The position numbers were made by a program, and so were the translations under genes. DNA of 64,000 bases from Rhodospirillales bacterium (GTDB lineage Bacteria; Pseudomonadota; Alphaproteobacteria; TMED109): NCBI GenBank assembly GCA_028824295.1, contig JAPPED010000007.1, positions 1 through 64,000 on the forward strand, given 5' to 3'. The notes beneath the pieces were generated by a model. The model saw only the letters and a list, made by a program, of their open reading frames with translations. It was not told the DNA's origin and searched no databases. This document shows, piece after piece, positions 45,443 to 53,979 of the stretch. Position 1 is the stretch's first letter; every line of letters begins with the position of its first letter.

Positions 45443-45934
45443 ATGATCAGGCAACTTCACCACAACGCGTACCGCTGTCGCGATTCGGAGGAAACCCGGG
45501 CCTTCTACGAGGACTTCCTGGGCCTCCCACTGGCGGAAGCGATGGCCATCGGGACCACCAAGACTGGCCGGCAGGCCCAGGTGCTGCACACCTTCTATCG
45601 GCTGGACGACGGCTCATTCCTGGCATTCTTCGAGGCGCCGGACGAACCGTTCGAGTTCAAGAAGCAGCGCGACTTCGACCTCCACATCGCGCTGGAGGTC
45701 TCACCCGATGATCTGCACATGATGCTCGCCAAGGGCCGGCAAGCCGGGATCGAGACCCGCGGGCCGTCGGATCACGGCGTCGTCGAGTCGATCTACTTTC
45801 GTGACCCGAACGGCTACGTCATCGAACTCTGCGCAAAGCGTACGGGACACGATGACATGCTGGATCCGGACCGAAACGGCGCGCGTGACAAGCTGGACGC
45901 CTGGCAGCACGCGAAGGCGTCCCGGCCGGCCTAG
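45443..45934 (+). CDS. VOC family (glyoxalase/dioxygenase-like) protein
   Basis: A 163-residue vicinal-oxygen-chelate domain protein. Candidate metal ligands are His near the N-terminus (RQLHHNAYRC), His in the middle (DFDLHIALEV) and Glu in RDPNGYVIELCAKR. DSEETRAFYEDFLGLPL and FYRLDDGSFLAFFEAPDEP complete the betaalphabetabetabeta pattern. The reaction cannot be deduced. The ATG at 45443 fits the domain start; 285 bases of non-coding DNA precede it, and it converges with the SDR gene at 46054. Confidence 0.82.
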   Translation: MIRQLHHNAYRCRDSEETRAFYEDFLGLPLAEAMAIGTTKTGRQAQVLHTFYRLDDGSFLAFFEAPDEPFEFKKQRDFDLHIALEVSPDDLHMMLAKGRQAGIETRGPSDHGVVESIYFRDPNGYVIELCAKRTGHDDMLDPDRNGARDKLDAWQHAKASRPA

Positions 45935-46053
45935 ACCGCGGCTCAGGGCTTCCGACGATCACCCGACGGATCGCGGGGACCGGCCGCACGGCCGCCATCA
46001 GGGGAGGCCCTCGTACGATCGGCAGCCGACACGCTGCCGGACGGCGCTTCGGT

Positions 46054-46836
46054 TCAGAAGGTCCCGCCGCGCGCGGCGCGCCCGCCATCGACCGTAACGA
46101 TGATGCCGCTCAGGTAGCTCGCGCGTTCGGAGGCGAGGAACACCACCACGTTTGCGACTTCCGCGACCGACGCCGCCCGTCCTAGCGGCAAGTTCGAGAG
46201 GAACTCCCGCCATCGTTCACGGTCGCCGAGCTCGGTCTCCGCCTTGCCGGCAAGCAGAGCGCGAATGCGGTCAGTCTCGACCGCACCCGGGTTGACACCG
46301 ACGATGCGGACGCCCTGATCGATGCTGGTGCTGCCGATGCCTCTGGTGAACGCCATCAGCGAGGCGTTGCCGGCAGTCCCGGCGATGTACGCCGCGTCGT
46401 AGCTCTCCCCGGCCATGCCGATCACGTTGACGATCGTGCCGCCTCCGCGCTCGCGCATGCGCCGGAAGTACTGCCGGGTGATGTTGATGTAGCCGAACAC
46501 CTTCAGGTCCCACGCCTCGCGCCAGCGCGGCTCGTCGACCTGGTCGACCGTGCCGCCGGGAATGGCGCCCGCGTTGTTGACCAGGATGTCGACATCGCCG
46601 CAGCGCTCCACGAGCTCTTCGGCCGACCCGCTGACGGCGAGGTCGATGGGGTGCACCTGCACGTCCACCTGATGGGCAGAGCGGATCGCCTCCCGCCGCG
46701 TCTCAAGCAGGTCTTCACCGCGCGCCGCCAGGTGCAGGCTGGCGCCCTCAGCGGCAAACAGTTCGGCACAGCCGAGCCCGATACCCTTCGACGCCCCGGT
46801 CACCAGTACCGACTTGCCCTGCAGTCCTAATTCCAT
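46054..46836 (-). CDS. SDR family protein lacking the usual catalytic lysine
   Basis: A 260-residue SDR-fold protein with an intact cofactor motif TGASKGIG, DILVNNAG and the C-terminal SGIIVTVDGG. However, the catalytic region reads ESYDAAYIAGTAGNASLMAF, where no Lys follows a Tyr by four residues and no Lys occurs at all. Either this is a variant subgroup with a different proton relay or it is not an oxidoreductase in the usual sense. Upstream is a pair of palindromes that may be its operator. The AraC gene follows upstream in the same direction, 219 bases away. Confidence 0.8.
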   Translation of the reverse strand: MELGLQGKSVLVTGASKGIGLGCAELFAAEGASLHLAARGEDLLETRREAIRSAHQVDVQVHPIDLAVSGSAEELVERCGDVDILVNNAGAIPGGTVDQVDEPRWREAWDLKVFGYINITRQYFRRMRERGGGTIVNVIGMAGESYDAAYIAGTAGNASLMAFTRGIGSTSIDQGVRIVGVNPGAVETDRIRALLAGKAETELGDRERWREFLSNLPLGRAASVAEVANVVVFLASERASYLSGIIVTVDGGRAARGGTF

Positions 46837-46861
46837 GGAACGTCTCCCGGATTGGCGAAGC

Positions 46862-46884
46862 CCCTACGTATAGGGAACATGTTC
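46862..46884. promoter_or_regulatory. Two adjacent dyads upstream of the SDR gene
   Basis: CCCTA-CGTA-TAGGG (46862-46875) is followed directly by the perfect 10-base palindrome GAACATGTTC (46875-46884). They lie 26-48 bases before the ATG of the SDR gene at 46836, where an operator would be expected. The regulator is unknown. Confidence 0.4.
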
Positions 46885-47055
46885 ATTCGGCGATAGGCCG
46901 GCGCGCCCGGCCGCGGCGGATTGCGGGCCGCGTGACCAGGGTTCGGGCCTCCTGCCGGCGTGCTTCCGCGTCCTCGCCGAAGGCGGTCGGTCTCCGGGCG
47001 GCTTTCGATCAGTTCCGTCGGCGAGCCGGAGCGCGGCCCGCAAAGCGGCAGCCGG

Positions 47056-48060
47056 TCAGCTCTGACGCATCCGCTGGACGCGTCGCAGCGTCCGCGACGG
47101 GGATTCCGAGAAGCGTCTCGCGTATTCCTTGCTGAAGCGCCCCAGATGCTCGAAGCCGCAGTCCAGCGCGATATCCGTCACGGATTCACCCGGGGCGGCG
47201 GCCAGCAGCCGCGCCCGCGCATCATCCAACCGCACCGCACGCAGAAAGGCCATCGGCGAGGTGCCACGGTTCCGGAACGCGCGGAAGAGGGAACGCCCGC
47301 TGATGCCGGAGTACCGGACCAAGTCGTCGATCGACAGCGGCTCCGCGGCGTGTGCCCGGATGTACTCCTCCACCTCCCGTATCTGGCGCGGCGCGACATC
47401 CGGCGGCTGTGCCTCGAACTGCGGCGAGTAGTTGTGCGGCTGGCCGACCAGCAGGGCGGTCATCAACGTGTCTTCCACGTTGGTCACCAGGACCGGGTGG
47501 TCGCCGATGGAGTTGCCGGCCTCGAGGTCTTCCATCAGAAAACGCAGCAGCCCGCGATAACGGTCTCCGAACTGCGGGCGAAACCGCGGGTCGAACGTCA
47601 GCGGCGCGGTAATCGGTTCGCCGGTCAGCACGTGCAGGTGGCGTTCCAGGGCCCGGCGACGGATCTTCACGATCAGCCCGCAGGAACTGGGCCCGTAGTG
47701 GATCGACAGCGGCCGCGTGGGCGACGTGACCATGCCCTGACGCGGAGTCACGACACACAGTTCATTGCCGTTGATGTACCGGATGGTGCCGGAAGCCGCG
47801 ATCTGGACGAGATAGAAGATCTCGGTTTCGCCGAGGTCGTACCCGATCTGGGCGTCAAAGGACAACGCCCCGACCGAAATGCGGGCCAGTGAAGCCTCGC
47901 AAAGCCGGAAGCGGAGACTGGCCGCCCGATCCGGAAAGCGGATCTGGTGCCCGCAATAGGTACTGGAAATGAACGACGCCGCTTCGTCGGCGCGAGAAGT
48001 CGCTGCGATCTGGTAGCGCGAAAGCGGTCGAACCGGGAGAGCTGTCGTCGTCGGTCCCAT
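47056..48060 (-). CDS. AraC family transcriptional regulator
   Basis: A 334-residue regulator with an N-terminal cupin-like sensing domain of the AraC_binding_2 type (residues about 30-200) and a C-terminal double helix-turn-helix domain (EPLSIDDLVRYSGISGRSLFRAFRNRGTSPMAFLR, VTDIALDCGFEHLGRFSKEYARRFSESPSRTLRR). The ATG at 48060 is preceded by GGGGAAA; two earlier in-frame ATGs would add 15 residues. It is divergent from the molybdenum hydroxylase operon and probably regulates it through the dyads between them. The inducer is unknown. Confidence 0.9.
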   Translation of the reverse strand: MGPTTTALPVRPLSRYQIAATSRADEAASFISSTYCGHQIRFPDRAASLRFRLCEASLARISVGALSFDAQIGYDLGETEIFYLVQIAASGTIRYINGNELCVVTPRQGMVTSPTRPLSIHYGPSSCGLIVKIRRRALERHLHVLTGEPITAPLTFDPRFRPQFGDRYRGLLRFLMEDLEAGNSIGDHPVLVTNVEDTLMTALLVGQPHNYSPQFEAQPPDVAPRQIREVEEYIRAHAAEPLSIDDLVRYSGISGRSLFRAFRNRGTSPMAFLRAVRLDDARARLLAAAPGESVTDIALDCGFEHLGRFSKEYARRFSESPSRTLRRVQRMRQS

Positions 48061-48165
48061 GGCAGTTTCCCCGTTCAGCATATGAAGCGCGCGGCAGGCC
48101 GACAAGCAGCACCGGGGATTCGAGCCCGGGTCCCCCGATTGGCGGAATTCGGATATCGATGGCGC

Positions 48166-48186
48166 AAACCGGATTGCGACCGGTTT
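48166..48186. promoter_or_regulatory. Inverted repeat AAACCGG-N7-CCGGTTT between araC-type gene and molybdenum hydroxylase
   Basis: A perfect 7-base dyad with a 7-base spacer lies in the 224-base divergent intergenic region, about 105 bases from the AraC start and 100 bases from the start of the 2Fe-2S subunit gene. It is a candidate operator. Confidence 0.4.
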
Positions 48187-48232
48187 CGGCGTTGGCTTGG
48201 GTTGAAGGTGGGCATGTCACGCGTACTGGTGC

Positions 48233-48246
48233 GCAACGCGCGTTGC
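48233..48246. promoter_or_regulatory. Perfect 14-base palindrome GCAACGCGCGTTGC
   Basis: The palindrome ends 38 bases before the ATG at 48285, in the expected promoter or early leader zone of the molybdenum hydroxylase operon. It may be an operator for the divergent AraC protein or for another regulator. Confidence 0.4.
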
Positions 48247-48284
48247 CAGGCGCGCCAAATGAACCCAGAGGAGGAGATTTGCCG

Positions 48285-48749
48285 ATGGTTGCCTTGACCA
48301 TCAACGGATACAGCTACCTCGTGGACGCCCCGCCGGATACACCGCTCCTGTGGATCATTCGGGAGGAATTGCGCCTCTCCGGAACGAAATACGGGTGCGG
48401 CATTGGCCTGTGCGGCTCCTGCACTGTTCACGTCAATGGCGAAGCAGTGCGATCGTGCATGGTTCAGGCTGGTGATGTCGAGGGGACATCGATCACCACC
48501 ATCGAGGGCCTGCATTACGCCGACAACCATCCGGTGCAGCAGGCATGGATCGAAATGCAGGTGCCACAGTGCGGTTACTGCCAGTCCGGGCAGATCATGC
48601 AGGCGGCTGCGTTGATTTCGGCCAACCCTTCGCCCAGCCGCGACGAAATCGTCGAGGCCATGGACGGGAACCTGTGCCGGTGCGCAACCTATTCAAGCAT
48701 CGTCGGCGCGGTCGCACGCGCTGCCGAGATCGCCGGAAGCGAGGCCTGA
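48285..48749 (+). CDS. 2Fe-2S subunit of a molybdenum hydroxylase (isoquinoline 1-oxidoreductase alpha-like)
   Basis: A 154-residue protein with a plant-type [2Fe-2S] domain (CGIGLCGSCTVHVNGEAVRSC) and a helical [2Fe-2S] domain (CGYCQSGQIMQAAAL ... GNLCRCATYSSI). It passes electrons from the molybdenum site of the following subunit. It has no signal peptide of its own and is probably carried across the membrane with the Tat-exported large subunit. The ATG at 48285 has a GAGGAGA site; the earlier open frame overlaps the regulatory region. The next gene starts after one base. Confidence 0.92.
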   Translation: MVALTINGYSYLVDAPPDTPLLWIIREELRLSGTKYGCGIGLCGSCTVHVNGEAVRSCMVQAGDVEGTSITTIEGLHYADNHPVQQAWIEMQVPQCGYCQSGQIMQAAALISANPSPSRDEIVEAMDGNLCRCATYSSIVGAVARAAEIAGSEA

Positions 48750-48750
48750 C

Positions 48751-51189
48751 ATGAGTACCACAGACACCCAACTGTCACGGCGGGACTTCATGGTCCGGTC
48801 GATGGCAACCGGATCGGGGCTGGCGCTCGGTATCGGCTTCACGCACAGCGTGATCCCGGGTGCCCACGCCGCCACCGAAGCGGCGGAGGCATTCACGCCC
48901 TCCATCTGGTTCACGATGATGCCGAACGGCCACACCAGCATTCACGTCGTGAAATCCGAGATGGGTCAGCACATCGGCACTGCACTTGCGCAGATCGTCG
49001 CGGACGAACTCGAGGTGAACTGGCAGGACGTCACGATCAACTACCCGGAAGGGAGTGCCGAGAACTTCGCGGTGTACGGCCTCGCCTACACCGTGAACAG
49101 CGGCAGCGTCACCACCGAGTTCGACCGCCTGTCGCGCTCCGGTGCCGCGGGTCGCATCGCACTCGTCGAAGCGGGGACAGCGCTCCTCGGGACGAACGTC
49201 GAGGATGCGGTCGCCGCCAACAGCCGCGTCACAGACAGTGTCTCCGGACGGTCGCTCTCGTACAGCGAGATCCTTACGCAAACGACCATCGAACGGCGTT
49301 TTTCGTACCCGGACGACTTCCGCGGCATCCCGCTCAAGAATCGGGCGGACTACAAGATCATCGGGCAGTCCAAGCCCGCGCACGACATTCCCTCAAAGAC
49401 CAATGGCAGTGCGCGCTACGGGATTGACGTGCACATCCCGAACATGGCGTACGGCGCCCTGGTGCTGCCGCGTGCGCGGTACGGCGCGAAGGCGCTGTCC
49501 GTCGACGACAGCCAGGCGCAGTCCATTCCCGGCTACATCCAGGCGGTCACCGTGGACGACAGCTTTGGCAAGTGCACCGGCTGGGTGGTCGCCATTGCGG
49601 AGACGTTCCCGGCCGCGATGAGTGCCGCCCAGGCGCTTGAGGTCGAATGGGATCCGGGACCCCACGGCGATGTCTCGCTGGAGGGGCTGCTCGAAGAATA
49701 CCGGGCGCTCCAGGCGGATCCCGAAGTCGGCGCCCCCTGGGTGGACCAGGGAGACGTGGACGGGAGTCTGGCCAACGCCGACGAGCTGGTCGAGTCCGAG
49801 TACACCACCGACATGGTGGTCCACGCGACCATGGAGCCCCTCAACGCCACGGTGCATCAGGTCGGGGACACCTGGCACGTGCACACCGGCACGCAGAGCA
49901 CGTCATTCGCCCGGATGACCCTTACCGCCTACCTTGCGCACTTCCTCGGCAAGCCGGCGGAGGAGATCAAGGTAATCGTGCATCAGCGCGTGCTGGGCGG
50001 CGGCTTCGGCGGGAAACAGGACTACGACGAGATTCTCGCTGCAGCCTACTGCTCCCACCAGGTCGCACGGCCGGTCAAGCTGATCCAAACCCGCGAGACG
50101 ACCTTCGCGACCAGCTTCCCGCGGACGCCGACGCTGCACAAGCTGCGCGGCTCCATCCAGGGCGGCGCCTTCACCGCCATGCAGCACGACATTGTGTGCG
50201 GCTACATGGGTCCACGGTTCTCCGTCGGCAAGGCGTACGGGAGCGACTGGCTCCAGCTGGATGCGGACGACGGCTCGGGCCGAGACATCGACCAATGGTC
50301 GATCGGCGGCAGCGACCACTGGTACACGCTGGACAACCATCGCGTGCGCGCGATCAATCACGACCAGACCACCTGGGCCGTTCAGGCGTCGGCTCTCCGG
50401 ACCGTCTCCAATTCGTACAACTACTTCGTTGTTGAATCCTTCCTCGACGAAGTGGCCCACCGACTTGGCAAGGACCCACTGGAGCTCCGGCTCTCGATGC
50501 TGACCGGCGAAGGCACCAGCCGTGGAATCCCGAACGCCGGCTACGAACCCGGCACCGGTTCCGACTACTACATGGACCGCCTCTGGATTTCGCTGCCGTG
50601 GCCAAGCGAGGACAGCTGGATCCCCTACGAGTCGGCAACGGTCGGCGGCGCCAAGCGGCTGGCCAACGTCCTCCGGGTCGCCGCCGGCAAGGCGGGATAC
50701 GGAAAGCGCATGCCGAAGAACCACGGCATGGGCATCGCGGTATCGGCGGCAGAGGAACGGCAGAGCCCGACCTGGGTGGCCGGGGTCGCCGAGGTCGCGG
50801 TCGACCTCGAGAGTGGCGAAATTGACTTGCAGAAACTGACGATTGCCATGGACATGGGAATCGCCATCAACCCCGTCAACGCCGTGGCCCAGATCAAGGG
50901 TGCGGCACTGTGGGGAGCAAGTCAGGTGCTGAGCGAGCGACTCACTGTCAAGGATGGCGCGTTCGAGCAGCACAACTTCGACACCTACCTGCCGATCCGC
51001 TTGAGCCAAGTTCCCGAAATCGACGTTGAGATCGTCGAATCCGGGAACCACCCGAGCGGCGTGGGCGAACCCTCGTCGACCGTCGTTGCGCCGGCAGTGG
51101 CCAACGCGGTGTTCAACGCCGTGGGAGTGCGCATGCGGCACATGCCGATCACGGCAGACGCGGTGAAGGCTGCCCTCAAGGCGACCTGA
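48751..51189 (+). CDS. Molybdopterin-binding large subunit of a molybdenum hydroxylase (IorB-like)
   Basis: An 812-residue large subunit of the xanthine oxidase family, IorB type. A twin-arginine signal (LSRRDFMVRSMATGSGLALGIGF) indicates export to the periplasm as a folded protein. Molybdopterin motifs include VLGGGFGGKQDYDE, QASALRTVSNSYNYFVVESFLDE and the catalytic Glu in SGVGEPSSTVVAPAVANA. Known relatives oxidise N-heterocycles or aldehydes; the substrate here is not defined by the sequence. Neither an XdhC-type sulfuration chaperone nor a c-type cytochrome partner is nearby. A long hairpin follows the stop. Confidence 0.92.
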   Translation: MSTTDTQLSRRDFMVRSMATGSGLALGIGFTHSVIPGAHAATEAAEAFTPSIWFTMMPNGHTSIHVVKSEMGQHIGTALAQIVADELEVNWQDVTINYPEGSAENFAVYGLAYTVNSGSVTTEFDRLSRSGAAGRIALVEAGTALLGTNVEDAVAANSRVTDSVSGRSLSYSEILTQTTIERRFSYPDDFRGIPLKNRADYKIIGQSKPAHDIPSKTNGSARYGIDVHIPNMAYGALVLPRARYGAKALSVDDSQAQSIPGYIQAVTVDDSFGKCTGWVVAIAETFPAAMSAAQALEVEWDPGPHGDVSLEGLLEEYRALQADPEVGAPWVDQGDVDGSLANADELVESEYTTDMVVHATMEPLNATVHQVGDTWHVHTGTQSTSFARMTLTAYLAHFLGKPAEEIKVIVHQRVLGGGFGGKQDYDEILAAAYCSHQVARPVKLIQTRETTFATSFPRTPTLHKLRGSIQGGAFTAMQHDIVCGYMGPRFSVGKAYGSDWLQLDADDGSGRDIDQWSIGGSDHWYTLDNHRVRAINHDQTTWAVQASALRTVSNSYNYFVVESFLDEVAHRLGKDPLELRLSMLTGEGTSRGIPNAGYEPGTGSDYYMDRLWISLPWPSEDSWIPYESATVGGAKRLANVLRVAAGKAGYGKRMPKNHGMGIAVSAAEERQSPTWVAGVAEVAVDLESGEIDLQKLTIAMDMGIAINPVNAVAQIKGAALWGASQVLSERLTVKDGAFEQHNFDTYLPIRLSQVPEIDVEIVESGNHPSGVGEPSSTVVAPAVANAVFNAVGVRMRHMPITADAVKAALKAT

Positions 51190-51204
51190 TCCCGTGACTT
51201 GGGG

Positions 51205-51238
51205 CTGGAGCTACGCGACATTTGTCGCGTAGCTCCAG
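51205..51238 (+). terminator. Perfect 15-base-pair hairpin after the molybdenum hydroxylase operon
   Basis: CTGGAGCTACGCGAC (51205-51219) is the exact reverse complement of 51224-51238, around the loop ATTT. It begins 16 bases after the stop of the large subunit gene. The stem is very stable but no U-run follows, so it may be an atypical terminator or an mRNA 3' stabiliser. It is the longest perfect hairpin noticed in the window. Confidence 0.6.
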
Positions 51239-51281
51239 TACTGCATGATCGCAGCGAACGTCCTTCCCGGTGCAGCACCCG

Positions 51282-52730
51282 ATGTCGAACGCCCTCCACA
51301 TGATGTCCGCGCGGGAACTCGCCCGCGGTTTCGGTACGGGCCAGTTCTCTCCGGTTGAGGTAACGCAGGCCGTTCTCGATCGGATCGGGGCTCTCGACAA
51401 GACCTACAACGCGTTCTGCGTAATCGACGGGGAAAGCGCCCTGGAAACCGCCCGGCAATCCGAACGGCGATGGCATGAGGAATCGCCGCTCAGCCCGATC
51501 GATGGCGTCCCGACCACGGTCAAGGACCTCATTCTCGTCAAGGGATGGCCGACCCGCCGCGGCTCGCGGACCATCGACGCGGACCAAGCCTGGGATGTCG
51601 ACGGGCCTCCCGTTGCCCGCCTCCGCGAAGCCGGGGCCGTGCTCATCGGCAAGACCACGACGCCCGAGTTCGGCTGGAAGGGCGTAACCGACAGCCCCCT
51701 CACGGGAACCACCGTCAACCCCTGGGACACCGCCCGTACCCCGGGCGGCTCCAGCGGCGGGGCTGCCGCGGCCGCGGCTCTGGGCATGGGCACACTGCAC
51801 CTCGCGACCGACGGCGGCGGCTCCATCCGCATGCCTGCCGGGTTCTGCGGCCTGTTCGGCCACAAACCCACGTTCGGTGCCGTACCCGTCCATCCGCATT
51901 CGCCTGCGGGGACGCTGTGGCATCAGGGCCCGATCGCGCGCACGGTGGACGATGCGTGCCTGATGCTGGACATCATCTCGCAGCCAGACGCCCGCGACTG
52001 GCAGGCGGTTCCGCTCGCTCGTCCCGTGGCCCCGAACGCTGCCGACGATTCCAGCGTGGAGGGTCTTCGGATCGCCTACAGCCGTTCCCTCGGCTATGCC
52101 AGCGTCGATCCGCAGGTCACCGCCCAGGTGGACGCGGCGGTGCACTGGTTTGCCGACCGAGGCGCAATCGTCGTCGAGGAGGACCCGGGCTTCGATGACC
52201 CGATCGACGTGATGGTGACATTGTGGACGGTCGCCCTGGCCCTCGCGACGGACGGGTTGTCACCGGCGCAGCGCGAACTCGTCGATCCTCCGATCCTCGA
52301 GCTGGCGGAACGAGGCAAGTCCGTATCGGCAGTCGCTTATCGTCAGGCAGAACAGAGCCGCGACGCGCTCGGACGCCACATGCGTGCCTTCCATGAGCGC
52401 TACGACCTCCTGATGACGCCGCAGCTACCGCTGACAGCGTTCGAAGTGGGCCACGAAGTCCCCTTGGGCAGCGGGATGACTCGCTGGTGGGAGTGGTCGC
52501 CGTTCACGTACCCGTTCAACTTGACTCAGCAGCCGGCCGCGGCGCTCCCCTGCGGTTTCGCGTCAAATGGCATGCCGGCTGCCGTCCAGATCGTGGCACG
52601 GAAGTTCGACGACGAACGAATCCTCCGCACCTGTCGCGCCTACGAACGGGCCAACCCATTCGTCATGCCGACGCATGTCAACGCCCGTTCGCATGAGGCG
52701 GAACCAGGCGCCGCAGCTCTACACGTCTAG
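51282..52730 (+). CDS. Amidase (amidase signature family)
   Basis: A 482-residue cytoplasmic amide hydrolase. The Ser-cisSer-Lys triad is Lys81 (TTVKDLIL), Ser157 in TPGGSSGG and the nucleophile Ser180 in DGGGSIRMPAGFCGLFGHKPT. The substrate is unknown; relatives hydrolyse aryl and aliphatic amides or carbamates. The ATG at 51282 is chosen over an in-frame GTG at 51270. It follows the molybdenum hydroxylase in the same direction but behind the long hairpin, so co-expression is uncertain. A link to nitrogen heterocycle use is a guess. Confidence 0.92.
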   Translation: MSNALHMMSARELARGFGTGQFSPVEVTQAVLDRIGALDKTYNAFCVIDGESALETARQSERRWHEESPLSPIDGVPTTVKDLILVKGWPTRRGSRTIDADQAWDVDGPPVARLREAGAVLIGKTTTPEFGWKGVTDSPLTGTTVNPWDTARTPGGSSGGAAAAAALGMGTLHLATDGGGSIRMPAGFCGLFGHKPTFGAVPVHPHSPAGTLWHQGPIARTVDDACLMLDIISQPDARDWQAVPLARPVAPNAADDSSVEGLRIAYSRSLGYASVDPQVTAQVDAAVHWFADRGAIVVEEDPGFDDPIDVMVTLWTVALALATDGLSPAQRELVDPPILELAERGKSVSAVAYRQAEQSRDALGRHMRAFHERYDLLMTPQLPLTAFEVGHEVPLGSGMTRWWEWSPFTYPFNLTQQPAAALPCGFASNGMPAAVQIVARKFDDERILRTCRAYERANPFVMPTHVNARSHEAEPGAAALHV

Positions 52731-52886
52731 TCCGCAGCCGCCGGCGATTGGCCGCAGCTACCCCTCAGTGCCCGCACGTTTCCAACGCTGAAGCAAGTTG
52801 ACGGCCGGGCGTGCCGTAGCGCGTGGTTCGCCCGGCGCCAGGCCGGGCAGCGGAGCACGCGTGAAGGCGGCCGACCGGTCGAGCGC

Positions 52887-53171
52887 CTAGGATCGGCCCG
52901 TCAGCAAGATCCCCAATCCGATTGCGACGAGGACGACCGCGACCCCGTAGAACACGCTGCTCGCCAAGATGGGGAGAACCTGATCGAACCAGACGGTCGG
53001 GTTCCCCGGATCGGGGTCCAACGTTCGATCCACAAACCCCTGCAGCCCCACCAGGCTGTTCGCATGCAGTTGCGACCATAGGCGGGCAATCGAGGGCCCA
53101 AGGCCCAGCAGGGCCGCGACGAAGGCCGCGCCTCCCAGGACCAGCGCGGTCCGACCGATTGTACGTTTCAT
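52887..53171 (-). CDS. Small two-helix membrane protein of unknown function
   Basis: A 94-residue protein with two hydrophobic helices (TALVLGGAAFVAALLGLG and SVFYGVAVVLVAIGLGILL) flanking a loop of about 40 residues (RLWSQLHANSLVGLQGFVDRTLDPDPGNPTVWFDQ). It stands alone on the minus strand between two plus-strand genes. I do not recognise the family; the hydrophobic pattern and ordinary codon use are the support for calling it a gene. Confidence 0.55.
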   Translation of the reverse strand: MKRTIGRTALVLGGAAFVAALLGLGPSIARLWSQLHANSLVGLQGFVDRTLDPDPGNPTVWFDQVLPILASSVFYGVAVVLVAIGLGILLTGRS

Positions 53172-53349
53172 GGGCAGGGCCTCCCGTCGACACGGAATTG
53201 CCCGATCGACTGCCTTGCCTGCGAATCTACCGGACTCAGTCGGGTGGTGCGACGCTCTCCGGCGACGATGTGGTCGGATATCCCCGTGATCCCACTATGA
53301 TCATGTGCCACGCGACACGCCCGATGGTCATCATTGCCACGCAAACACT

Positions 53350-53979
53350 GTGCGACCGAACGCCTCCATTGCTCAGGCCACCGCCATCGACGAGATCGAG
53401 ACTCGCCTGCAACGCGCGTTGCCGGCACGAAGCATCCCGGCGGTGATCGGTGACGTGCAGCTGCCCAATTCGCTGCTTGAGAACCTTGTTCCGGCAGCAG
53501 TCCTGGTGGGCCTGGTGGACCGGCCGGCGGGTCCGACCATTTTGCTGACCAGGCGTGCAGACGACCTTCCGAGGCACCCATCCCAAGTGAGCTTTTCGGG
53601 CGGGGTCGTCGAACCCGATGACGCCGATGCCGTAGCCTGCGCGCTTCGGGAAACGGAGGAAGAGATCGGCCTCCTCCGTCGGCATGTCGAGATCATCGGG
53701 CGCCTGGACACGTGCATCACCGGCACCGGTTACGCGGTGACGCCCGTGGTGGGGCGAATCTCGCCGGGCTTCACGCTGACCCTCGCGACGCGCGAGGTGG
53801 CGGACGCATTCGAAGTGCCCCTCGCCTACATGCTGAACCCGGACAACCACACCGAGGCCACCCGCGAAACCACTTACGGCACGTTCCGCTTCTACGACAT
53901 TCGGTGGCGGGAGCACCGCATTTGGGGGGCGACAGCGCGCATGGTGGTGAACCTGTTCGAGAGGACGCAGCTCCCGTGA
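53350..53979 (+). CDS. NUDIX hydrolase, coenzyme A pyrophosphatase-like
   Basis: A 209-residue NUDIX enzyme of the NudL/coenzyme A diphosphatase type. The NUDIX box is visible as GGVVEPDDADAVACALRETEEEIGL, with the preceding family sequence LPRHPSQVSFSGG. The start is uncertain: GTG at 53350 is used because a TATGAT -10-like element at 53296-53301 would place the transcript start near the alternative GTG at 53305. It is coupled to DUF6111 and cca by four-base overlaps. Confidence 0.88.
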   Translation: MRPNASIAQATAIDEIETRLQRALPARSIPAVIGDVQLPNSLLENLVPAAVLVGLVDRPAGPTILLTRRADDLPRHPSQVSFSGGVVEPDDADAVACALRETEEEIGLLRRHVEIIGRLDTCITGTGYAVTPVVGRISPGFTLTLATREVADAFEVPLAYMLNPDNHTEATRETTYGTFRFYDIRWREHRIWGATARMVVNLFERTQLP

